DNA from: Spirochaetaceae bacterium
GTDB taxonomy: Bacteria > Spirochaetota > Spirochaetia > Treponematales > Breznakiellaceae
Direction of reading: 5' to 3'
Length of the DNA: 15,050 nucleotides
NCBI GenBank assembly: GCA_031257135.1
Contig: JAIRPH010000084.1
Location: 1-15,050, forward strand
The notes under the pieces are model-generated. The model was given only the letters and a program-made list of their open reading frames with translations. It did not search any database and was not told where the DNA came from. A program made the translations under genes and the position numbers. This document shows positions 1 to 6,814 of the stretch, piece by piece; position 1 is the first letter of the stretch; every line of letters begins with the position of its first letter.

Positions 1-125
1 TCAATTTCCGGCAAGCCGAAAGAAAGAATACCTTCAAGACGTACCGACCGCAGATATGCCGCCCCAATCTGTTTCGCTTGTTCAACGGTCTTAACCAAGT
101 AAACGGTATTTTTTTTACGAGGCAT
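1..125 (-). CDS. Hypothetical protein, 5' part only (runs off the left edge)
   Basis: An open frame starts at the ATG complementary to 123-125 and stays open for 41 codons to the window edge. The protein begins MPRKKNTVYLVKTVEQ and has a basic start followed by a predicted helical stretch. It lies 30 bases after the stop of the upstream chemoreceptor gene on the same strand with no terminator between them, so it is probably the third gene of that operon. The ribosome binding site is weak (an A-rich AAAGAA just upstream). I do not recognise the family from these residues and assign no function. Confidence 0.55.
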   Translation of the reverse strand, partial: MPRKKNTVYLVKTVEQAKQIGAAYLRSVRLEGILSFGLPEI

Positions 126-155
126 ATTTTTCTTTAAGGGGAAAGGCTTCGCCGG

Positions 156-1970
156 CTATTCGTCCGCTTTGCGGTCGGCGAGGTCTTTCGCGTTTTCGAG
201 AAAGGCGGTAATGCTGTTGCTGGCGTCCCGCATGGTGTGTACGCTTTCGGTTACTTCTTGGGAAATCTGATTAAGTTTCACCATCTCCTCGTGGATTGCG
301 TTGGTGCGCTGATGAATGAGTATTGCGCCCTCCTGCACCTGCCCGGTCATGTCTTGGACGGTTTGGAGGGAGGTGAGCATCTGCGCGCTTCCCGCGGACT
401 GTTCCTCCACCGCCTGAGTAACCACCGCAAAAGACGAGTTCATTGCGTTTATCTCGGTGAAAATCATGTCCATTGCCCCTACGGTTTCATGGGAGACCGC
501 GCCTATCGCCTCGATAGCCCGCTCCATTTTCTGAATCTCCGCGGAAATCGAGTTCGATTCTTTTGAGGAAAGCTCGGCGAGTTTGCGGATTTCTCCGGCA
601 ACTACCGCGAATCCTTTTCCGGCTTCTCCTGCGTGGGCGGCTTCGATAGCGGCGTTCATGGCGAGAATATTAGTCTGTCCCGCAATATCCGCGATGGTTT
701 TATTGGCGATCTGCAAGGTCATAGACTGTTCTTCAATCCGCTTCAGCTCGTCTGTAAGTTTGACGAGCATCTTATGCCCGGTTTCAGAGGACTTGCTCAA
801 GGTGTTAGTGGTCTGATTCGCCCGTTCAACCACCGACCGGATAGAACCGATACTCGACGCCATCTGGTTTACCGCCGCAGAAGACTTTGCAATGCAGTCC
901 GCTTGAGTATGTACGGTATGCTCAAAGGAATCGGTATGCTCGAAAATCTCCGCGGCCGAATCCGAGGTCGCTTGCACCGAATCCATCTGAGCCTGCACCT
1001 TGCAATTCATTACGTTGATCTGGCTGATAATCAGTTCAATAGCGTCGAAAGAATCCACCACGACCGCATTCAGTTTTTTCCGCTGTTCTATGCCGTCAAT
1101 CAGATGTGACTGCAATCGGTCCATAGTCTTTTGCAGATTTTCAGCCATCTTCACGCACGCATTCTGAAGTATGGTAATCCGGTCGTTGCCTTCAGGATGT
1201 ATGGCTATCTTAAAATCGCCCTGCGCGATTTGTTCCGCAATATGGACAGCCTCGTCCAGCGGCTTAATAATAGAACGTATCGTGAAAACGCACAGCGGCG
1301 CCGCTAGACCAAGAAGGGCTAAAACTATCCCCAGAATAAGGACTATATCTTTCATAATAAAAGAATCTATCCGGTCTTCAATAACCTGCATATGAGCGTC
1401 GATATTGTCTACATATACGCCCGTAGAAATCCACAGATCAGTGCCGGGAATCATCTCCACATACGCAATTTTAGGGGTATTCATCATAGAGCCGTCAGGC
1501 TGAGGCTTGGGAAAGATAAACGAAACAAAGCCCCCTCCTTTCTGCGCCGCACTGTAGAGGTCCCGGACGTAGTATACGCCGTCGGCGTCAGCGGTCTGCC
1601 CTAGGTCTTCTCCCACCCGCTGAGGCAGAGTCGGATGCACGAAAATCACCGTCCCGCGGTACACAAAGTAATACCCTGACTGATCATCCTCAAACCGGAA
1701 ATCGTTGATATACCGCGCGATAACAGCCTGCCGTTCAGCGTCTCCGGTAACGCCGGCAAGGGCTTTGCTTAAAGCTAGGGCTATCGTCTGGACTCCGAGC
1801 TTTATTTTTTCCCGCTCGCCTTCCTGCATCGTGGTCTTGGTGTCAGACAGCCCGAACCGCTTCACCTGATTCGCCGTAAAGATAATCATTCCCGCCAGCG
1901 CGAGATTCGACGCAACATAAATCGCCATAATAAAGGCGAGGCGATAACTGATTTTTATGCTCCGTAACAT
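156..1970 (-). CDS. Methyl-accepting chemotaxis protein with single Cache sensor
   Basis: A transmembrane chemoreceptor of 604 residues that would bind a periplasmic ligand and control the CheA kinase through CheW. Domain order: first membrane segment about residues 10-32; a periplasmic single Cache domain about 35-200, with the typical F-x-Y-D/G-Y-Y-F-V-Y type core and a late G-T-D-L-W-I-S-T-G-V-Y strand; second membrane segment about 208-232; HAMP about 233-285; then a long signalling coiled coil. The conserved hairpin tip (IAGQTNILAMNAAIEAAHAG, then GKGFAVVAGEIRKLAE) sits around residues 425-465. The start has a strong AAAGGAGA six bases upstream. That site overlaps the stop codon of the preceding chemoreceptor (12-base gap), so the two are probably translationally coupled. 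The ligand cannot be told from the sequence. Confidence 0.93.
   Translation of the reverse strand: MLRSIKISYRLAFIMAIYVASNLALAGMIIFTANQVKRFGLSDTKTTMQEGEREKIKLGVQTIALALSKALAGVTGDAERQAVIARYINDFRFEDDQSGYYFVYRGTVIFVHPTLPQRVGEDLGQTADADGVYYVRDLYSAAQKGGGFVSFIFPKPQPDGSMMNTPKIAYVEMIPGTDLWISTGVYVDNIDAHMQVIEDRIDSFIMKDIVLILGIVLALLGLAAPLCVFTIRSIIKPLDEAVHIAEQIAQGDFKIAIHPEGNDRITILQNACVKMAENLQKTMDRLQSHLIDGIEQRKKLNAVVVDSFDAIELIISQINVMNCKVQAQMDSVQATSDSAAEIFEHTDSFEHTVHTQADCIAKSSAAVNQMASSIGSIRSVVERANQTTNTLSKSSETGHKMLVKLTDELKRIEEQSMTLQIANKTIADIAGQTNILAMNAAIEAAHAGEAGKGFAVVAGEIRKLAELSSKESNSISAEIQKMERAIEAIGAVSHETVGAMDMIFTEINAMNSSFAVVTQAVEEQSAGSAQMLTSLQTVQDMTGQVQEGAILIHQRTNAIHEEMVKLNQISQEVTESVHTMRDASNSITAFLENAKDLADRKADE
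518..722 (-). repeat. Copy of chemoreceptor tip-coding segment, paired with 2345-2549
   Basis: This 205-bp stretch, coding for the hairpin tip of the signalling domain, aligns without gaps to 2345-2549 at a constant offset of 1827 bases. I count about 19 differences in 204 positions (roughly 91% identity); the flanks are clearly more diverged. Part of this is protein constraint, but the match extends to many third positions, which suggests recent duplication or gene conversion between the two adjacent receptors. Confidence 0.75.
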
Positions 1971-1982
1971 AATGGTCTCCTT

Positions 1983-4046
1983 TTATATTTTTTTTGTATC
2001 TGCCCCGAGTTCTTTTGCGTTTTCAAGAAAATTAGTAATGCTCTTGCTGGCAAGGCGGACATCCTCAACAACCTTTGTTACGTCAGAAGATAAGGCTTGG
2101 AGCTTTTGCAGTTCCACATGAATCGAGTGGCTCCGTTTAAAAATAACGCCTGTTCCTTCCTGTACTTTGTCCGAGGTATCCTGAATACTCTTCAAGGCTT
2201 CAAGAATCTCGGAGCCGTCGGTAGACTGCCGCTCTACCGCCTGATTTACGGTTCCGAAAGAGGCGTTCATCGACTGTATCTCTTTGAACATCGTATCCAT
2301 TGCCGCCACGGTAGCCTGAGAAACTGCGCTTATCTGCTCGATAGCCTGCCCCATTTTCTGAATCTCCGCGGAAATCGAGTCCGATTCCTTTGAGGAAAGC
2401 TCGGCGAGCTTGCGGATTTCTCCGGCAACTACCGCAAACCCTTTACCCAGTTCTCCCGCGTGCGCGGCTTCGATGGCGGCGTTCATGGCGAGAATATTGG
2501 TCTGTCCCGCAATATCCGCGATGGTTTTGTTCGCGGACTGCAAGGTTCTGGACTGTTCTTGGATATGTTTCAGTTCGTTTGAGAGCTTGAGGAGCATTTT
2601 ATGCCCGGTTTCAGAGGACGCGCTGAGCGTATCGGTTGTTTTTTCGGTATTCAGCACCACCGACCGGATGGATTCGATGTGGTCAACCAAATCAGCGATG
2701 GCTTTCGTGGACTCGTTAATCCTATCCGCCTGTTCTTTTACCGCGTCTTTGAGGTGGTCGATGTACTCAAATATTTCCGCCGAGGCGTCGGAAGTCATCA
2801 TCACCGCGTCGGTCTGAGAGGTCACCTTATTTTGCAGGGTGTCCATGTTATCGCTGATAACTTCCAGCGCGCCGGTAGATTCCATGATAACCGTATCGAG
2901 CCGGGTTTTATCGGCGGTAGTTTTACTAAGGTGATCCTTTAACTCGTTCATAGAAGTACGAAGACTGTCTCTAATTTTCAAGAGCGCGATCTGCATATTG
3001 CCGATTTCATCTTCTCTGGTATGCTGAATCTCTACGGTGAAATCAAGCTGGGCTAAAGATTCCGCGGTCTGCTCGATTTTCTTGATCGGTATCGTGAGAA
3101 CCCGATTGGTAACGACGATCGCGCCCGCCGCCGCAAGCGCCAAAAAACCGAGCGCAATAAACGCCACCTTCAAGATAAGCCGGTTTACATCCGCGTAAAT
3201 AGCCGAAACCGGCATCGTAGAAACCAGAAACCAATTAGTGCCGGGAATGTCCGCCGCGTAAATAAAGATACGCTTATCAATATGCGCGAAGGCGCTTGCA
3301 GACTGAGATACAATTTGATTCCGGTACGAGGACAGCGCAGGAGTATCGAATAAGTTTCCCTGCATGACCAAAGCTATATTTGAATGGGTGATAAACAGCC
3401 CTTCCTTGTTGATGAGGTACGTTTCCTGCTGAGGCATGATGCGCTTGGACTCGAAAAGCGTATTTAAGCCGGTCACCGAAAGGTCGTCGGCTACGACCCC
3501 GATGTCTTCTCCCGCGTCGCTGAACAGGGTCATCGAAAGAGTGACAATGTAGGTACTGCTGAACATATCGAGGTAAGGATCGGTAAAGGCTACCTCGCCT
3601 CCGGCGTTTTTTGCGTTGATAAACCAGGGACGCTGAGTGTTTTTCCAGCCCGCCGGAATATCCCAAGCCGGAAAAACCGCCATGTAGCCCTCTTCTTCAT
3701 TCCAGAGCTTATTATTGGTGTAATAAATGGACAGAATATCCGGAGCCGCGGCGATAATTTCTTTAAAGTAGACCGTCATGTGTTCAGGAGAGACGGCGTT
3801 TTGTTTAAAAAGCTGTCGCATACTGATCGCCGTATGCTGGAGCAAGTCTTTGGCGTTTTGGATTTTGGCGACCACCATGCTTTGAAGCAGAGAAACGCTT
3901 TGACGAGTATTATTTTCGATCTGCCGATAAATGATAGACCGGAGATTGCTGAAAAAAATGAAGGATAAAGCGGCGGCGATAATCCCAATGCTTGTCAGAC
4001 AGGCGACGGTAAGCAGGGCGGCGAAAGACTTTCTATGATTGGTCAT
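1983..4046 (-). CDS. Methyl-accepting chemotaxis protein with double Cache (dCache_1-like) sensor
   Basis: A chemoreceptor of 687 residues. The frame is open further upstream, but the ATG at 4046 is preceded by AGAGGAG about nine bases away and begins a short basic leader plus a membrane segment (about 7-30), so it is the best start. The periplasmic part (about 31-290) looks like dCache_1. R139, W141, F142, Y158 and D187 fall where the known amino-acid-binding dCache_1 motif has Arg, Trp, Tyr, Tyr and Asp; W134 stands where that motif has Tyr. This suggests, but does not prove, an amino acid or related amine as ligand. The second membrane segment is about 292-315, HAMP about 316-368, and the signalling domain about 400-680 with the same tip sequence as the next gene. 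It is the first gene of a minus-strand operon with the chemoreceptor at 156-1970. Confidence 0.93.
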   Translation of the reverse strand: MTNHRKSFAALLTVACLTSIGIIAAALSFIFFSNLRSIIYRQIENNTRQSVSLLQSMVVAKIQNAKDLLQHTAISMRQLFKQNAVSPEHMTVYFKEIIAAAPDILSIYYTNNKLWNEEEGYMAVFPAWDIPAGWKNTQRPWFINAKNAGGEVAFTDPYLDMFSSTYIVTLSMTLFSDAGEDIGVVADDLSVTGLNTLFESKRIMPQQETYLINKEGLFITHSNIALVMQGNLFDTPALSSYRNQIVSQSASAFAHIDKRIFIYAADIPGTNWFLVSTMPVSAIYADVNRLILKVAFIALGFLALAAAGAIVVTNRVLTIPIKKIEQTAESLAQLDFTVEIQHTREDEIGNMQIALLKIRDSLRTSMNELKDHLSKTTADKTRLDTVIMESTGALEVISDNMDTLQNKVTSQTDAVMMTSDASAEIFEYIDHLKDAVKEQADRINESTKAIADLVDHIESIRSVVLNTEKTTDTLSASSETGHKMLLKLSNELKHIQEQSRTLQSANKTIADIAGQTNILAMNAAIEAAHAGELGKGFAVVAGEIRKLAELSSKESDSISAEIQKMGQAIEQISAVSQATVAAMDTMFKEIQSMNASFGTVNQAVERQSTDGSEILEALKSIQDTSDKVQEGTGVIFKRSHSIHVELQKLQALSSDVTKVVEDVRLASKSITNFLENAKELGADTKKI
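2345..2549 (-). repeat. Copy of chemoreceptor tip-coding segment, paired with 518-722
   Basis: Partner of the copy at 518-722, in direct orientation and 1827 bases away. It encodes the tip of the dCache receptor. Direct repeats of this length could support recombination that deletes or fuses the two receptor genes. Confidence 0.75.
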
Positions 4047-4109
4047 AACGGCGGACTCCTCTATCGTAAAGATATATATCAAGGTAGCATATTTTAGAAG
4101 AAAGGTAAA

Positions 4110-4160
4110 GTAAAAAAGAACGGCTTCTCCCGGATAGGTCCGCGCTATCCGGGACCGCCG
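4110..4160 (-). terminator. Rho-independent terminator of the 4165-4797 gene
   Basis: A perfect 10-bp stem (TCCCGGATAG at 4128-4137 with CTATCCGGGA at 4145-4154, 7-base loop) is extended by an outer CGGC/GCCG pair (4121-4124 and 4157-4160) across a small internal loop. Reading the minus strand, it is followed directly by TTCTTTTTTAC. It begins five bases after the stop of the hypothetical gene, so it should end that transcript and insulate the chemoreceptor operon. Confidence 0.85.
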
Positions 4161-4164
4161 GATT

Positions 4165-4797
4165 TTAAGGGATAATCGCCCGCCGGATTTCGCTCCACGG
4201 ACCTGCCTCGCCCTTATGGTTCAGCCACCGGAGGGCGACATAGAGAATACGCCCCCGTTCTTCCTCGGCAAAGGCAAAGTGATAAGGCGTTTGAATCGTG
4301 AAAACCGAATGAAGCAGGAGTTCTTGGCTTTTAGGCGGGACGTCTCGGATTGCGTACGAGAGCATCGCGCCGGCGGCTCCTTTGGGTTTGGCTTGACGGC
4401 CGCCCCCATGATAATGGACTTCCAGCCGCCCCGCCCCCGGATAGGTGAAATCGAATTCCGGCGCGCCGGAAAGAGACGCGCCCGAAGAAAGGATATCGAT
4501 CCGAAGCCGTTCCCGTTCCGCATCGGTTATAGCGCCGTTCCGGTCGATATTCCGGCGGCTGAAGTCCCGGATTTGTTCCGCCAGAACCTCTTTTTTTTGA
4601 TTATCCCCTTTTTCCGGGGATGTTTCAGTTTCATATAACGTTTCATACCCAGCGGTATATTCGGTTACTGCTGTACATAAATCGGCGACTTCTTGAACGG
4701 GAAGCGTCCAACGCTCCTGATGCGCGGCGCACAGAGCGGCGAAGTTTTTAACCCATTCAAAAAATTCCGTATTTTTTGCGGGAATATAATCTGCCAT
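4165..4797 (-). CDS. Conserved protein of unknown function with C-terminal FN3-like segment
   Basis: A protein of 210 residues. The ATG at 4797 is chosen over an upstream in-frame one because AGGAGG lies about six bases before it and the protein then starts MADYIPAKNTEFFEWVKNF. That start, and the C-terminal half (P-P-K-S-Q-E-L-L-L-H-S-V-F, T-P-Y-H-F-A-F, then L-R-W-L-N ... G-P-W-S-E-I-R-R-A-I-I-P at the very end), match from memory a widespread uncharacterised family in spirochaetes and Bacteroidetes. Its last ~70 residues look like a fibronectin type III-like beta sandwich. A His/Gly patch (H-Y-H-G-G-G) sits mid-protein. There is no signal peptide or membrane segment. It is monocistronic, with its own promoter and terminator. 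The function is not known. Confidence 0.85.
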   Translation of the reverse strand: MADYIPAKNTEFFEWVKNFAALCAAHQERWTLPVQEVADLCTAVTEYTAGYETLYETETSPEKGDNQKKEVLAEQIRDFSRRNIDRNGAITDAERERLRIDILSSGASLSGAPEFDFTYPGAGRLEVHYHGGGRQAKPKGAAGAMLSYAIRDVPPKSQELLLHSVFTIQTPYHFAFAEEERGRILYVALRWLNHKGEAGPWSEIRRAIIP

Positions 4798-4827
4798 CGT
4801 ATACCTCCTAGCATTATATCGCGGGTT

Positions 4828-4857
4828 ATGATACCGAATATCCAAGCCTCATGTCAA
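4828..4857 (-). promoter_or_regulatory. Predicted sigma70 promoter for the 4165-4797 gene
   Basis: On the minus strand a perfect TTGACA (4852-4857) is followed after 18 bases by TATCAT (4828-4833), five of six to the -10 consensus. It gives a leader of about 24 bases before the ATG at 4797. A second TATAAT lies at 4813-4818 but has no good -35 at the right distance. Confidence 0.6.
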
Positions 4858-4860
4858 GCA

Positions 4861-4914
4861 GGAAAAGCGGGTTTTTTATCTCTAGGCATTTGCTTTTCCC
4901 GATATAAGCGGGAA
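4861..4914. other. Inverted repeats in the divergent intergenic region
   Basis: Two overlapping dyads lie between the divergent genes: GGAAAAGC (4861-4868) with GCTTTTCC (4892-4899), and TTCCCG (4896-4901) with CGGGAA (4909-4914) around a 7-base loop. They sit upstream of both promoters and could be regulator sites or mutually exclusive hairpins. They could also be chance; no known operator was recognised. Confidence 0.3.
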
Positions 4915-4975
4915 TCATAGATAAGACTCAGGAAAAATCAGCCGGATTTTTACCGGTTTATCGGTACGCGCGTGC

Positions 4976-5003
4976 TTGACATAACAGCGCATGGGTTTAT
5001 ACT
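4976..5003 (+). promoter_or_regulatory. Strong predicted sigma70 promoter for the 5033-8189 operon
   Basis: A perfect TTGACA (4976-4981) and TATACT (4998-5003, five of six) are separated by 16 bases. Transcription would start near 5010, a short leader before AAGGAG (about 5019-5024) and the ATG at 5033. It is the only good promoter seen ahead of the three plus-strand genes. Confidence 0.75.
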
Positions 5004-5032
5004 AAATATAAATAAATTAAGGAGTTTTAGGT

Positions 5033-5830
5033 ATGAAGAAAATATTAGCGGCGGGGATCGTATGTGCGGTAATGTTTTTAGTATCCCCTGTTTTTCTGTC
5101 CGGGGAGGACAGCGCGCAATCAGGTAATACTAATGATACAGAAGGAATTGTGGCCAATCAGGATGGCTCTAACGCGCAAGGAGACGCCGCCGAAGAAGCC
5201 CCTCCCAAAACCGATCTTGAAATAGCCCAAGAAAAAGTTGAGGAGCTTGACGCGCAAATACAAGAATTGCAGGAATTGCTTGCGGCGGCGGAAGAGGAAA
5301 AGCGCGGTCTCCAAGATTCTCTTGTTGAAACCGAGGAGCTTACCGCGCAAATACAAGAATTGGAAGAATTGCTCGCCTCAGCCGAAGAAGAACGAGAGGG
5401 ACTTGAACAATCTCTCGACGGAGCCGAACTGGAAGTTAAAACCGCCGGATGGCGTACCGAGTCTTTCCTGAAAGAACTGGAGATATTTAAAGATAATAAC
5501 GCCCTTCGTATGCGGGAGTTTCCTAAGTACGCCGAAGCTCAGGAAAAACGGCGGAAAGGGGATGAAGCCGGAAATCAGCAAGACTTTGCCGGCGCGTTAG
5601 CCTATTATCAGGACGCGGTTAGGCTCCTTGAGGAGACGATTGAGGAAGTCCATTGGAACGTTGCCGAAGAACAGCGCATCGCCGCGGAAGCGGAAGCCGC
5701 GCGGCTCGCCGAAGAACAGCGCATCGCCGAAGAAAAACGCCGAAAAGCCGAAGACGCGGCCCGAGAGTACGCAAAAGCTCAAGAAATCATGGATAGAACA
5801 AAATACAAATACGCCGCAAGCAGGCAGTAA
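5033..5830 (+). CDS. Secreted coiled-coil protein of unknown function
   Basis: A protein of 265 residues with an ideal ribosome binding site (AAGGAG, eight bases from the ATG). Residues 1 to about 24 form a signal peptide (M-K-K-I, hydrophobic core, then L-S-G-E-D), so it is exported. A low-complexity linker follows, then a long heptad-type coiled coil (about 62-155) built from two tandem 31-residue repeats (DNA period 93 bp, 5240-5332 and 5333-5425), each starting E-E-L-x-A-Q-I-Q-E-L. Residues about 165-210 (G-D-E-A-G-N-Q-Q-D-F-A-G-A-L-A-Y-Y) look like a TPR-type helix pair. The end is a charged Ala/Glu/Lys helix repeating A-E-E-Q-R-I-A. It is first in an apparent operon with a sugar kinase and a permease, 21 bases before the kinase. 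A periplasmic structural role is possible, but nothing shows it. Confidence 0.85.
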   Translation: MKKILAAGIVCAVMFLVSPVFLSGEDSAQSGNTNDTEGIVANQDGSNAQGDAAEEAPPKTDLEIAQEKVEELDAQIQELQELLAAAEEEKRGLQDSLVETEELTAQIQELEELLASAEEEREGLEQSLDGAELEVKTAGWRTESFLKELEIFKDNNALRMREFPKYAEAQEKRRKGDEAGNQQDFAGALAYYQDAVRLLEETIEEVHWNVAEEQRIAAEAEAARLAEEQRIAEEKRRKAEDAAREYAKAQEIMDRTKYKYAASRQ

Positions 5831-5851
5831 GACCTTTTCAGGGGTTCCCGT

Positions 5852-6814
5852 ATGATTTTATGCTGTGGAGAAGCCTTAATTGACATGGTTCCCTTGCCGG
5901 AAGGAGGAACCGGTTTCTTGCCCTGTCCGGGCGGAAGCCCCTACAATACCGCTATTGCCGTCGGACGGCTGGGCGCGCCGGTCAGTTTTCTCGGACGGCT
6001 TTCCAAAGACTTCTTTGGAGAGCTGTTGATCGAAAGACTACGCAAAAACAAGGTTGAAACCGATTTAATCATCCGGTCTGGGGAACATTCAACCTTAGCC
6101 TTTGTGAACCTTTCTGCCGGAAAAGAGCCTCAGTATGTATTTTATACCGAAGGCGCGGCGGATCGTTCTTTTTCGGCAGAGGATGCGCCGGAAAAACTGC
6201 CGGATGAAATAAGCTGTATCCTGTTCGGTTCTATCGCCATGACTATGGAACCGGTTGCAACCGCTATCGAATCGCTTATATTCAGGGAACATAAGCGGGG
6301 CGAAGAGGCTCCGGTTATCTCGGTAGACCCTAATATCCGCTCCTTTATGATTCAGGACGCCTCGCGCTACGTCAAACGATTCGAGAGCTGGCTTAGGGCG
6401 TCAACGATTGTGAAAATATCTTCAGCGGATTTGGAATATATCTATCCCGGTCTAACCGTAGAAGACGCGCTTCAGCGGATTTTGAGCTTCGGTCCCCGGC
6501 TGGTGGCGGCTACTTTGGGAGCCGAAGGCGCGACCGCTCTGCTCCGGCGGGATACCGGAGCGATCCTTCGGGCGTCCGCGCCGGCGGCGAAGGTCGCCGT
6601 AGCGGATACCATCGGCGCAGGAGACACCTTTCACGGAGGGCTTCTTTCATGGCTTGAACTCAAGGGGAAAATGTCCCGATCTGATATAGCCGCGCTCGCC
6701 CCCGAGGAATTACAGGAAGCCTTGCTTTTTGCCAACAAAGCCGCTTCTCTGGTATGTACCCGGCGCGGGGCGGAACCTCCTTCCTTCGCTGAAGTAGAAG
6801 CGTTTAATGGATAA
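5852..6814 (+). CDS. PfkB-family sugar kinase, probably fructokinase
   Basis: A cytoplasmic ATP-dependent kinase of 320 residues, about the normal length for the ribokinase/PfkB family. The N-terminal substrate motif P-G-G-S-P-Y-N-T-A-I-A-V-G-R-L-G is at residues 26-41. The second family signature D-T-I-G-A-G-D-T-F is at 252-260, with D258 as the expected catalytic base and the Gly-Ala-Gly anion hole before it. The start M-I-L-C-C-G-E-A-L-I-D-M and the overall pattern resemble bacterial fructokinases. The adjacent GntP permease leaves open 2-keto-3-deoxygluconate or another sugar acid as substrate, since the family cannot be resolved by motif alone. The start is supported by AGGGG shortly upstream. 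Its stop overlaps the start of the permease gene, so the two are coupled. Confidence 0.88.
   Translation: MILCCGEALIDMVPLPEGGTGFLPCPGGSPYNTAIAVGRLGAPVSFLGRLSKDFFGELLIERLRKNKVETDLIIRSGEHSTLAFVNLSAGKEPQYVFYTEGAADRSFSAEDAPEKLPDEISCILFGSIAMTMEPVATAIESLIFREHKRGEEAPVISVDPNIRSFMIQDASRYVKRFESWLRASTIVKISSADLEYIYPGLTVEDALQRILSFGPRLVAATLGAEGATALLRRDTGAILRASAPAAKVAVADTIGAGDTFHGGLLSWLELKGKMSRSDIAALAPEELQEALLFANKAASLVCTRRGAEPPSFAEVEAFNG

Noticed and set aside
633..1109. 158-codon plus-strand frame, and similar frames at 2410-2817 and 2601-2942
   Set aside because: All are antisense shadows of the two chemoreceptor genes, in the matching places of both copies, with no ribosome binding sites.
4216..4638. 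140-codon plus-strand frame
   Set aside because: Antisense to the 210-residue conserved gene, which has clear start signals, promoter and terminator.
4813..4818. Perfect TATAAT on the minus strand as main -10 of the 4165-4797 gene
   Set aside because: No acceptable -35 lies 16-18 bases upstream, while TTGACA and TATCAT just upstream have proper spacing.
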